Shown piece by piece: positions 29,046 through 38,800 of a DNA stretch of 64,000 nucleotides. This DNA is from Tritrichomonas musculus (taxonomy: Eukaryota; Parabasalia; Tritrichomonadida; Tritrichomonadidae). Every line of letters begins with the position of its first letter. Position 1 is the first letter of the stretch. Position numbers and translations under genes: made by a program. The stretch is taken from the NCBI GenBank assembly GCA_039105265.1, contig JAPFFF010000028.1:1364001-1428000 (forward strand). Reading direction: 5' to 3'. The notes under the pieces were generated by a model. That model ran no database searches and had not been told where the DNA came from. It was given only the letters and a program-made list of their open reading frames with translations.

Positions 29046-32000
29046 CTAAAATTCAGAAGAGGAGTGTTGGACTCCCTCCTCTTCGGTAGCGGAGGCAGGG
29101 TCGGCACCTTGAGTTTGGTTCCATAGTGGGGTGGTGCCTGGATTTTCCAGTACGTCAGTTTCATCATCAGTAGTGTCAAGCTCAGACGGGGGGCCCGACC
29201 TGTCAACATCCGCACTTGCATCAATGAGATCCCGCCATTCTTCGTCGTCCAGGATGTTGACAGAGTTGTACTCATCGTCTGCGGACTCCCCGTCGGTAAC
29301 ATTGGAGCTAGTATCATTGAGATCATTAGAATCATCGTCACCATCAGTATCAAGAACATTAACATTTTCAACATCGTTATCATAATCGTTACCATTATCG
29401 TTATCGTTATCGTTATCTTCATCTTCATTGTTGTCGTTAACCCTCTTCTTAATCTTAGTATCAATGTACAATATCATAGATTCCCGTAAAGCGGCTGCTA
29501 CCATCCTCCCTGCAAGTTTGAGTGCGTCTTTGGTCGTGACTGTCACTTTCTTGAGTTCATTGATGGTGTCATCGGGTATTGCACCGAGGGAGGAGACAAT
29601 GAACACAAATAGCGACACATTGCAGTTCAACTGGTTTTTGCAATCATCGACAAGCTTCTGGTACTTGTTCAACTTCTCTCTACGTCGTATGACTAAGGTG
29701 GATTCATCATCATCGCCAGATAACATTCCGTATGGGATGGTGAATTCAGCTATCTTCAGCTGGTCACCGTCCCACCACCATACATCTGGTCTGAGAGAAG
29801 CAGAGTCACCAGTGATGTGTTCGTTGCTGCGTCCACGAACACTTTGGTTACAATGCACGATGACTCTCTTCTTTTCGGTAAGGTACTTGCAAAGTACCTT
29901 GACAACTTCGTCGTGTCTCTTTGTGAATTTGTGTTTGCACCGCTTGCACCCGTTTAAGATGTGATTGAGAGTTTCAATCTGTCCACAACGAGTGCAACGG
30001 TTACTCATTTGAGGGTTTCTGTGAGCAGCAAGTGATGCTGTCATGAGCGTATTCGTACGTGCTTTGATAGCGAATCTGACAACAGAGTCCGCCATCAAAG
30101 CATTGGGCTTCATGAAGTAGTTACTCAATGGTGAGTTTTTCAATGTCGTGAATGTATGTCCTCTCATCTTGTGCTGACAAAGATCTGAATAGTAACGGTC
30201 ACTCATGACTTTCATGATGTGTTTAACAACATTAGAGGTGTTAACATCAAATGTGACATTACTATTCAGATCTTTGAGCGTAAACATATCATCTTTGAGT
30301 ATCAGACCCATGTTAGCGTCGTGCAAAGCTTTAACACATCGGGCTAAGATGTTCGACGTCCCGCGGTTACGCTTTGCATCTAACGCACCATTGTCTTTAA
30401 CTTTCAGGTGCAAGAACGGTGAAGTCAAGTCGATGGTAGCATCCCTGAAGATGATCTCGGCTTCATCAGAAGCCTTGACCATATCACGGATGCTTTTATC
30501 GTTAGACTCCATCAAGGCAATGTAGAGTCTGATAGTGAGAGCTTTCTGGCGATCTGTGAGTTTCTGTATGTAAAGACCGCCATCGTTTTTCGTCGTGTAG
30601 AACCAGGCGGTTGGAATACCAGCAGCACCGATCATTTTGGACAGCCTGCCCCGAATGAGTTCATCTAATCGACTGAGGCAATTTGTCGGTGCTGTGTTCG
30701 CCATCAGTTCGTAGTCAATCTTGGGAATCACGAACCGTTTGATGGCGTCAACCGCCTGTGTGAACCGAAGAGCGCTGCCAGTAATTCGAATGACGTCCTT
30801 CGTCATGTCTTCGATTCGCCGAAAAACGTGATGTTTACGCTGCGAAGATTTGCACGCGATTGGAAGTCCGAGATACGTTGTATTGTTCTGAATACTGATG
30901 TTATCAATACGTCCTCCAGCAATGGTGAAGTTGTCGTTCAACACACTGCGAGAACCATTGTGAGCAATGTATGTGAAAGCGTGGCACTTCTTGCAGTTGA
31001 TCTTCATGTCGCCTGCATAACTGCAGAAGTGCTCCACGACCGAAAGCAAGTTCTTCATCCCGACTTCCGAGTCCGAGAACACGATTATGTCATCGGCGTA
31101 AGCTTGAACGGTTGTCGCTGAGTCCAACCAATGATAACCGTCCTCCTTGCAAGCGTTCAACCGCGCGAGGAGAGGTTCGATACAAATGTTGAATAACGTC
31201 GGACTCAGCGGACAACCTTGCTTGACGCCTTTGCGAAAACAGATAGAATTAGATCGTCTGTTGTTGCTGATGATCTTCGTCGAAGAGTCTCTGTACGAAT
31301 TAATAATCGTTTTAACAAAAGAAAGATCAAAGCCAATGTCTGTAAGATTCTTTTTAATAAGTTTATGTGGTACGGAACCAAATGCATCAGAAAAGTCGAT
31401 CGTCGTGATGTAGAGTGACTTTTGGTTCCGTGCAGCATCGTGTATCATCTCATCAACCACAGTTGCATGCTCAGCCGCTCCAGCTGGAATACGCATGAAT
31501 CCTTTCTGACTCGGTGATATGAACCTATGTTTTGAATTCAGCGTTTGAAGCGAGCGGCTGATGTGACACATCAGCATCCGATAAATCGTCGGAGTGATGG
31601 TGATAGGACGCCACGAATGGGCGTCGTCAGGGTCTCCTTTCTTAAACAACATGACGGTTTTGTTCATTTTCAACACCTCCGGAAAGAGACCCGTGTCAAG
31701 CATGCAACACAACACATTCTTGATGATCGTCGCCGTGACACTCCCGCCAACCTTCCACACACCATTTGAAATGCCGTCGCATCCGACGGCAGACAGATTG
31801 GATCTCGATCTGACCGCTTTGAGAATAGCTTCTTCGTTGAGGATGAGTGATTTGAGTTCATCAGAATTATTCGATGAAATTCTACGCTGAAGAGTGTAAA
31901 CACCATCTGGGTCATCCCCGAGAGCAGCAGCATCGCTCCACGAGGACCCGTACACGTTCTCGAAATCTTCGACTGGGACGACACATTCCGGTGTGTCGTC

Positions 32001-35000
32001 GTTCAACACGAACCAGTCGAGTGTACGTTTGGCGTCTTCAGCGTAGAATTTCTGAAGGAACTTCTTGTAGCCAAGCGAGGAAGGAGAGTTGTTGAGAATC
32101 TCCAATTCCTCTAGCTTGGCACGTATGAATTTCATCCTTTCATCGTAATGCTCATCGTAAATCAAACCGTCAATTGAGTCCAAGTCACCACTCCCAAGAA
32201 GTTGAGAGAACTCCAAAGGAGCCTGTGACAGAAAGCGAACAAGCTTCTCTTTGATGTCTGCGATGACATTACGTTGAGGTTGATCGAGATCATCATCAGT
32301 GATGTGAATGCGGGAATGCAGGAGTTCAATACCAGCGATGAATTTGGAGGCCGACTTCATCTGAATCGGTGTCTCCAAGGAATGCGGGCGACGAATCTTA
32401 TCTGAACCTCTCCGTGCCGAACGAACGAACTTCCTAATCGACTTCCGTAGAATGAGAATGATTTTCGAAATCATCCCTTCGCAGAGAAGCATTCGGCTGC
32501 TCTTTTCCAAAGAGTCAGAGAGGTTAATAGCTTCATTATACCAATTGAGAACATCCTTGACTTCACTGTTAAACACTTCTTCGAACTTTTTCCTGTGTTT
32601 CGCTAAACGGTCACCCCACAGCTTCGGGAGGTGCACGAAATCATCATCTTCCTTCATGCACCTCGACTTCCAATTCTCAGCTTTGGACAGGCAACTCTCA
32701 ATGTCCACGATCGAAGCTGAATTTGAATGACCAGGATGTACATCACTTTGAATGACTTCGCCATCACTTGAAGAAGAGACTGAGTGCAAGCGTGCTTCTG
32801 GCATTCTCTCATTGGCTGGAATGGAACCAGCCTGACGTCTGCGTCGGCGGTTATCCTCTGCACGACGTCGATCTTCCATCACTTGGAGGTCAACAGACTC
32901 ATCTGACCTCGCCTGCACAGGATTCAACCTTTCTTCTTCCTGTAAAATCCTATTTTCCATTCTGACACTTTTTTCTTTGTCAAGGTCAGAATTGGCCTCA
33001 CGAATCTCATCGTCATCGGTATCGGGTGAAAACCACTTGGTAGAAATACTCACCTCGAATGATTGCAAACGATGACCTTCAACGTTGGATGCTGGATGAG
33101 ATCTGTTAGAGTGTTGCTTGACAGTGACTTTGTCTTTTCCAATGAAGTCACTGCAAGTTGAACACATCGAACCACGCAGATCATGAAAGACATCCCGTGT
33201 TGCAAGTAAACATCTGCATCTTCTAGCATGCAGGATGTTCATTGCCCAGAAAACACCCACTTCTCTTTTGAGAGCTTCAAGATCCTGATGAGCCGAACCG
33301 ATATGGCTGCTCAACGAATTCGCCCGACTCACAAGATAGTTACAGTCACTCACAGGACAAACGTAAATGGTCCGATAATGTGGAGCATCTGCCGGAAGAT
33401 GAGGCGAGTCAATCTTCCATCTTAACTTACGACCAATTATGTATTCAAAAGCCGCCTGTTCAATTGGAACCCCATTCGTTACATGCAGCGACCTCAGGTG
33501 GAATGATAACGAGGCACATGTAGGGAACGTTTTGTCGCAACAAGGGCAATAAAACTGCCCAACACCCAACCATCTACACTTCTGATACATCAGAAGGACG
33601 ATAGGAACATTTACATCAACAACATCAGCGAAAGGAGACATGTCAATATTACCAACCTGAAGTTGGTCGATGAGCGAGGTCAATTCTGCTTTAGAATTGA
33701 TTTTGGACAGCTCATCCACAATCCATTCAATAGAAATCCTATCGTCCCTTGACGGTGAAGAACATCCATCATTACTACCGTTGCGATCATCATCATCAGA
33801 GTGATCGGTGCGTTCTGATTGAGAACGCACCTCGGAGAAGTCTTCTGCACCACTAATAGTACTACTCGTACTAGTGGATGAAGTCTGTGTGCCTAATGAA
33901 TTGCTTCGAGAGTCAGAGGATGAATTGAATGATGAGTGATCACCTGCGAGAGTAAATAAAGGGACCACCTTCTCATTGAACTCGAAGACGAACTTAGGCA
34001 CTTCGATGACGGAAGTGATGACTTTCTCCTTCGTGACTACTTGATGATGATCGATGTGAGCAGTTGACGTGACAACCCGATCGTCGACGCCAACAGCGTG
34101 ATGAGTGATGTGAGCCGTTGACGTGACGGTTTGGTTGTCAACGTCAACGTTGTGGTGAGCGACGTGAGCTGTTGACGTGACAGTCTGATTGTCAACGTCA
34201 ACAGCATGATGAGCGACGTGAGCTGTTGACTTGACAATCTGATTGTCAACGTCAACAGTGTGATGAGCGACGTGAGCTGTTGACTTGACAATCTGATTGT
34301 CAACGTCAACAGCGTGATGAGCGACGTGAGCTGTTGACTTGACAATCTGATTGTCAACGTCAACAGCGTGATGAGCGACGTGAGCTGTTGACTTGACAGT
34401 CTGATTGTCAACGTCAACAGCGTGATGAGCGACGTGAGCTGTTGACTTGACAGTCTGATTGTCAACGTCAACAGCGTGATGAGCGACGTGAGCTGTTGAC
34501 TTGACAATCTGATTGTCAACGTCAACAGCGTGATTAGCAACAGATTCAACATTGTGAGTATCAGCACTCACAACATGGTTGTTCTCAAACGTGTTTGAGT
34601 CAGCAGGTTGAGAGATGGCACCAGCTGATTGACTACTAATATTAGCTGCTGAGTTTGGTGAGTAAGAATTAACAATATCACGCGTATCAATGTGCTGCGA
34701 AGAAAGGAAATAAAAGTTATTATTATTGATGTAACTCCATGACATGTGATGTGAAATGTCGGTGAAGTGAGATGTGTTGCACCCGATGTTGCATGTTCCT
34801 GAGAGAAAGAGCGAATTAACGATGTTGGACACATGCGAAGCAAACGGGGAACATTTTGAGTGAAAATTGAATGGAACCGTTCGAATGCTAGACGAAGGAA
34901 CGAAAGAATAGGGATCAAAAGCATTTAAACGAAGTTCTTCATCCGTTGATGGGATTGCTGGTCGATTCCTGTCGAATTTTGGTTGCTCATAGGAAATGAT

Positions 35001-35726
35001 CAATTGTCCTCGAGCAACCAGAATTCCTTCGGATGACTTCTCATTCATATTATAAGCAAGAGGACAACGAGAAATCAATGAAGGATCGCACGTAACAACG
35101 ATCCATGATGGGTTAGGAACTCCATCAGAATTCGACGGGTTATAGTGAACACCCGACTGTAAGAGCACTTCTGTCCCTCTAGAAGGATTATTTGAATTGC
35201 AGAAAATAGTTTCAGGTTCCTCAATTTCTTCATCGGAAATTGATATTTGATCACTATTATCACTTTTTTCTGAATCTGAATTAATGTGCTTGAAATTGGT
35301 CATATCGTCATCAGGACACTTGGAAAGTGATTGTGAAGCTGGTCCAACCGGCGGGAGCCGCAGCTTCACATCATCACTAGGATATCTGCTAGTATCTTTT
35401 TTGCGGGGTGAGATTTGAGTTGCGTATCTTGTTTTATACGAGGAGTCAAGGTCGTCTAGTAGCGAATTGTCTTTGAAAAAGTCGAACTTATTGAGTTTTG
35501 GATGATGGGATATCTGTTCCCTAGAACAAGGAATCTTAAAACCTCCATCGTATTTGTTATCGGAATTGCAATTGCTGTTGTGAATATGGGTAGGATTGTG
35601 ACACCTATCGGTCATGATATCTCGATTATTAAAAAAATTTTCACCGATTTTTTCCGGAGTGGAATCAAACGAATCAGCATCTTCTGCTGATTCCAAAAAT
35701 CTACTTTTCGTTGGGTAGATCAACAT
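29046..35726 (-). CDS. LINE polyprotein of U8 (chimeric), RT and RLE
   Basis: 2,226 residues, uninterrupted. The C-terminal part, from the SASIVDIESCLSKAENW segment onward, matches the other LINEs at nearly every residue and carries the same RT (TTIDFSDAFGS, AYADD), CCHC and RPDVWW endonuclease motifs. The N-terminal part is clearly diverged but keeps the conserved block (GVHYNPSNSDG, NPSWIVVTCDPSL, VARGQLIISYEQP) and all three C2H2 fingers (CPCC, CPVSDC, CSTC). Only nine 18-residue repeats are present, preceded by a lineage-specific Ser/Ala-rich segment. All signature residues are kept, so the chimera may be active. Confidence 0.92.
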   Translation of the reverse strand: MLIYPTKSRFLESAEDADSFDSTPEKIGENFFNNRDIMTDRCHNPTHIHNSNCNSDNKYDGGFKIPCSREQISHHPKLNKFDFFKDNSLLDDLDSSYKTRYATQISPRKKDTSRYPSDDVKLRLPPVGPASQSLSKCPDDDMTNFKHINSDSEKSDNSDQISISDEEIEEPETIFCNSNNPSRGTEVLLQSGVHYNPSNSDGVPNPSWIVVTCDPSLISRCPLAYNMNEKSSEGILVARGQLIISYEQPKFDRNRPAIPSTDEELRLNAFDPYSFVPSSSIRTVPFNFHSKCSPFASHVSNIVNSLFLSGTCNIGCNTSHFTDISHHMSWSYINNNNFYFLSSQHIDTRDIVNSYSPNSAANISSQSAGAISQPADSNTFENNHVVSADTHNVESVANHAVDVDNQIVKSTAHVAHHAVDVDNQTVKSTAHVAHHAVDVDNQTVKSTAHVAHHAVDVDNQIVKSTAHVAHHAVDVDNQIVKSTAHVAHHTVDVDNQIVKSTAHVAHHAVDVDNQTVTSTAHVAHHNVDVDNQTVTSTAHITHHAVGVDDRVVTSTAHIDHHQVVTKEKVITSVIEVPKFVFEFNEKVVPLFTLAGDHSSFNSSSDSRSNSLGTQTSSTSTSSTISGAEDFSEVRSQSERTDHSDDDDRNGSNDGCSSPSRDDRISIEWIVDELSKINSKAELTSLIDQLQVGNIDMSPFADVVDVNVPIVLLMYQKCRWLGVGQFYCPCCDKTFPTCASLSFHLRSLHVTNGVPIEQAAFEYIIGRKLRWKIDSPHLPADAPHYRTIYVCPVSDCNYLVSRANSLSSHIGSAHQDLEALKREVGVFWAMNILHARRCRCLLATRDVFHDLRGSMCSTCSDFIGKDKVTVKQHSNRSHPASNVEGHRLQSFEVSISTKWFSPDTDDDEIREANSDLDKEKSVRMENRILQEEERLNPVQARSDESVDLQVMEDRRRAEDNRRRRRQAGSIPANERMPEARLHSVSSSSDGEVIQSDVHPGHSNSASIVDIESCLSKAENWKSRCMKEDDDFVHLPKLWGDRLAKHRKKFEEVFNSEVKDVLNWYNEAINLSDSLEKSSRMLLCEGMISKIILILRKSIRKFVRSARRGSDKIRRPHSLETPIQMKSASKFIAGIELLHSRIHITDDDLDQPQRNVIADIKEKLVRFLSQAPLEFSQLLGSGDLDSIDGLIYDEHYDERMKFIRAKLEELEILNNSPSSLGYKKFLQKFYAEDAKRTLDWFVLNDDTPECVVPVEDFENVYGSSWSDAAALGDDPDGVYTLQRRISSNNSDELKSLILNEEAILKAVRSRSNLSAVGCDGISNGVWKVGGSVTATIIKNVLCCMLDTGLFPEVLKMNKTVMLFKKGDPDDAHSWRPITITPTIYRMLMCHISRSLQTLNSKHRFISPSQKGFMRIPAGAAEHATVVDEMIHDAARNQKSLYITTIDFSDAFGSVPHKLIKKNLTDIGFDLSFVKTIINSYRDSSTKIISNNRRSNSICFRKGVKQGCPLSPTLFNICIEPLLARLNACKEDGYHWLDSATTVQAYADDIIVFSDSEVGMKNLLSVVEHFCSYAGDMKINCKKCHAFTYIAHNGSRSVLNDNFTIAGGRIDNISIQNNTTYLGLPIACKSSQRKHHVFRRIEDMTKDVIRITGSALRFTQAVDAIKRFVIPKIDYELMANTAPTNCLSRLDELIRGRLSKMIGAAGIPTAWFYTTKNDGGLYIQKLTDRQKALTIRLYIALMESNDKSIRDMVKASDEAEIIFRDATIDLTSPFLHLKVKDNGALDAKRNRGTSNILARCVKALHDANMGLILKDDMFTLKDLNSNVTFDVNTSNVVKHIMKVMSDRYYSDLCQHKMRGHTFTTLKNSPLSNYFMKPNALMADSVVRFAIKARTNTLMTASLAAHRNPQMSNRCTRCGQIETLNHILNGCKRCKHKFTKRHDEVVKVLCKYLTEKKRVIVHCNQSVRGRSNEHITGDSASLRPDVWWWDGDQLKIAEFTIPYGMLSGDDDESTLVIRRREKLNKYQKLVDDCKNQLNCNVSLFVFIVSSLGAIPDDTINELKKVTVTTKDALKLAGRMVAAALRESMILYIDTKIKKRVNDNNEDEDNDNDNDNGNDYDNDVENVNVLDTDGDDDSNDLNDTSSNVTDGESADDEYNSVNILDDEEWRDLIDASADVDRSGPPSELDTTDDETDVLENPGTTPLWNQTQGADPASATEEEGVQHSSSEF
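34050..34535 (-). repeat. 54-bp coding repeat, 9 copies (U8)
   Basis: Nine in-frame copies of the 18-residue unit, the fewest in the array. Their sequence is as close to the copies in U3 and U9 as those are to each other, although the flanking coding sequence is much more diverged. The repeat tract has therefore been exchanged or homogenised between lineages. Confidence 0.93.
35332..35370 (-). promoter_or_regulatory. Conserved stem-loop inside the LINE coding region (U8 copy)
   Basis: A 10-bp perfect stem, tgtgaagctg (35332-35341) with cagcttcaca (35361-35370), encloses the same 19-base loop as in U3 with one base changed. In the seven innermost pairs two differ from U3, and both sides have changed so that pairing is preserved. 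The surrounding coding sequence is strongly diverged. Confidence 0.72.
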
Positions 35727-35867
35727 ATTTGCAAAATAAAAAAAAAATCTCCTCCCGTGTGGAAAATTCGTTTATTAATCATTAGAGTAAGTATAAAATA
35801 CTAATAAACGAGAGTGATGATTCACTCACAATAAAATAAAAGGGGCGGGCCCCAATAAAAAATCTGC

Positions 35868-38800
35868 CTAAAATTCAGAAGAGGAGTGTTGGACTCCCTC
35901 CTCTTCGGTAGCGGAGGCAGGGTCGGCACCTTGAGTTTGGTTCCATAGTGGGGTGGTGCCTGGATTTTCCAGTACGTCAGTTTCATCATCAGTAGTGTCA
36001 AGCTCAGACGGGGGCCCCGACCTGTCAACATCCGCACTTGCATCAATGAGTTCCCGCCATTCTTCGTCGTCCAGGATGTTGACAGAGTTGTACTCATCGT
36101 CTGCGGACTCCCCGTCGGTAACATTGGAGCTAGTATCATTGAGATCATTAGAATCATCGTCACCATCAGTATCAAGAACATTAACATTTTCAACATCGTT
36201 ATCATAATCGTTACCATTATCGTTATCGTTATCTTCATCTTCATTGTTGTCGTTAACCCTCTTCTTAATCTTAGTATCAATGTACAATATCATAGATTCC
36301 CGTAAAGCGGCTGCTACCATCCTCCCTGCAAGTTTGAGTGCGTCTTTGGTCGTGACTGTCACTTTCTTGAGTTCATTGATGGTGTCATCGGGTATTGCAC
36401 CGAGGGAGGAGACAATGAACACAAATAGCGACACATTGCAGTTCAACTGGTTTCTGCAATCATCGACAAGCTTCTGGTACTTGTTCAACTTCTCTCTGCG
36501 TCGTATGACTAAGGTGGATTCATCATCATTGCCAGATAACATTCCGTATGGGATGGTGAATTCAGCTATCTTCAGCTGGTCACCGTCCCACCACCATACA
36601 TCTGGTCTGAGAGAAGCAGAGTCACCAGTGATGTGTTCGTTGCTGCGTCCACGAACACTTTGGTTACAATGCACGATGACTCTCTTCTTTTCGGTAAGGT
36701 ACTTGCAAAGTACCTTGACAACTTCGTCGTGTCTCTTTGTGAATTTGTGTTTGCACCGCTTGCACCCGTTTAAGATGTGATTGAGAGTTTCAATCTGTCC
36801 ACAACGAGTGCAACGGTTACTCATTTGAGGGTTTCTGTGAGCAGCAAGTGATGCTGTCATGAGCGTATTCGTACGTGCTTTGATAGCGAATCTGACGACA
36901 GAGTCCGCCATCAAAGCATTGGGCTTCATGAAGTAGTTGCTCAATGGTGAGTTTTTCAATGTCGTGAATGTATGTCCTCTCATCTTGTGCTGACAAAGAT
37001 CTGAATAGTAACGGTCACTCATGACTTTCATGATGTGTTTAACAACATTAGAGGTGTTAACATCATATGTGACATTACTATTCAGATCTTTGAGCGTAAA
37101 CATATCATCTTTGAGTATCAGACCCATGTTAGCGTCGTGCAAAGCTTTAACACATCGGGCTAAGATGTTCGACGTCCCGCGGTTACGCTTTGCATCTAAC
37201 GCACCATTGTCTTTAACTTTCAGGTGCAAGAACGGTGAAGTCAAGTCGATGGTAGCATCCCTGAAGATGATCTCGGCTTCATCAGAAGCCTTGACCATAT
37301 CACGGATGCTTTTATCGTTAGACTCCATCAAAGCAATGTAGAGTCTGATAGTGAGAGCTTTCTGGCGATCTGTGAGTTTCTGTATGTAAAGACCGCCATC
37401 GTTTTTCGTCGTGTAGAACCAGGCGGTTGGAATACCAGCAGCACCGATCATTTTGGACAGCTTGCCCCGAATGAGTTCATCTAATCGACTGAGGCAATTT
37501 GTCGGTGCTGTGTTCGCCATCAGTTCGTAGTCAATCTTGGGAATCACGAACCGTTTGATGGCGTCAACCGCTTGTGTGAACCGAAGAGCGCTGCTAGTAA
37601 TTCGAATGACGTCCTTCGTCATGTCTTCGATTCGCCGAAAAACGTGATGTTTACGCTGCGAAGATTTGCACGCGATTGGAAGTCCGAGATACGTTGTATT
37701 GTTCTGAATACTGATGTTATCAATACGTCCTCCAGCAATGGTGAAGTTGTCGTTCAACACACTGCGAGAACCATTGTGAGCAATGTATGTGAAAGCGTGG
37801 CACTTCTTGCAGTTGATCTTCATGTCGCCTGCATAACTGCAGAAGTGCTCCACGACCGAAAGCAAGTTCTTCATCCCGACTTCCGAGTCCGAGAACACGA
37901 TTATGTCATCGGCGTAAGCTTGAACGGTTGTCGCTGAGTCCAACCAATGATAACCGTCCTCCTTGCAAGCGTTCAACCGCGCGAGGAGAGGTTCGATACA
38001 AATGTTGAATAACGTCGGACTCAGCGGACAACCTTGCTTGACGCCTTTGCGAAAACAGATAGAATTAGATCGTCTGTTGTTGCTGATGATCTTCGTCGAA
38101 GAGTCTCTGTACGAATTAATAATCGTTTTAACAAAAGAAAGATCAAAGCCAATGTCTGTAAGATTCTTTTTAATAAGTTTATGTGGTACGGAACCAAATG
38201 CATCAGAAAAGTCGATCGTCGTGATGTAGAGTGACTTTTGGTTCCGTGCAGCATCGTGTATCATCTCATCAACCACAGTTGCATGCTCAGCCGCTCCAGC
38301 TGGAATACGCATGAATCCTTTCTGACTCGGTGATATGAACCTATGTTTTGAATTCAGCGTTTGAAGCGAGCGGCTGATGTGACACATCAGCATCCGATAA
38401 ATCGTCGGAGTGATGGTGATAGGACGCCACGAATGGGCGTCGTCAGGGTCTCCTTTCTTAAACAACATGACGGTTTTGTTCATTTTCAACACCTCCGGAA
38501 AGAGACCCGTGTCAAGCATGCAACACAACACATTCTTGATGATCGTCGCCGTGACACTCCCGCCAACCTTCCACACACCATTTGAAATGCCGTCGCATCC
38601 GACGGCAGACAGATTGGATCTCGATCTGACCGCTTTGAGAATAGCTTCTTCGTTGAGGATGAGTGATTTGAGTTCATCAGAATTATTCGATGAAATTCTG
38701 CGCTGAAGAGTGTAAACACCATCTGGGTCATCCCCGAGAGCAGCAGCATCGCTCCACGAGGACCCGTACACGTTCTCGAAATCTTCGACTGGGACGACAC

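Larger units (their letters stand above)
28927..35748 (-). mobile_element. U8: full-length LINE, chimeric between two lineages
   Basis: A 6,822-bp unit. From the box to about 32720 it is almost identical to U3 and U9. From 32721 to the 5' end it belongs to a different lineage (protein begins MLIYPTKSRF), except for an island around the 18-residue repeats (about 34026-34535) that is again nearly identical. The 3' UTR and the box are the same as in the other LINEs. Confidence 0.9.
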
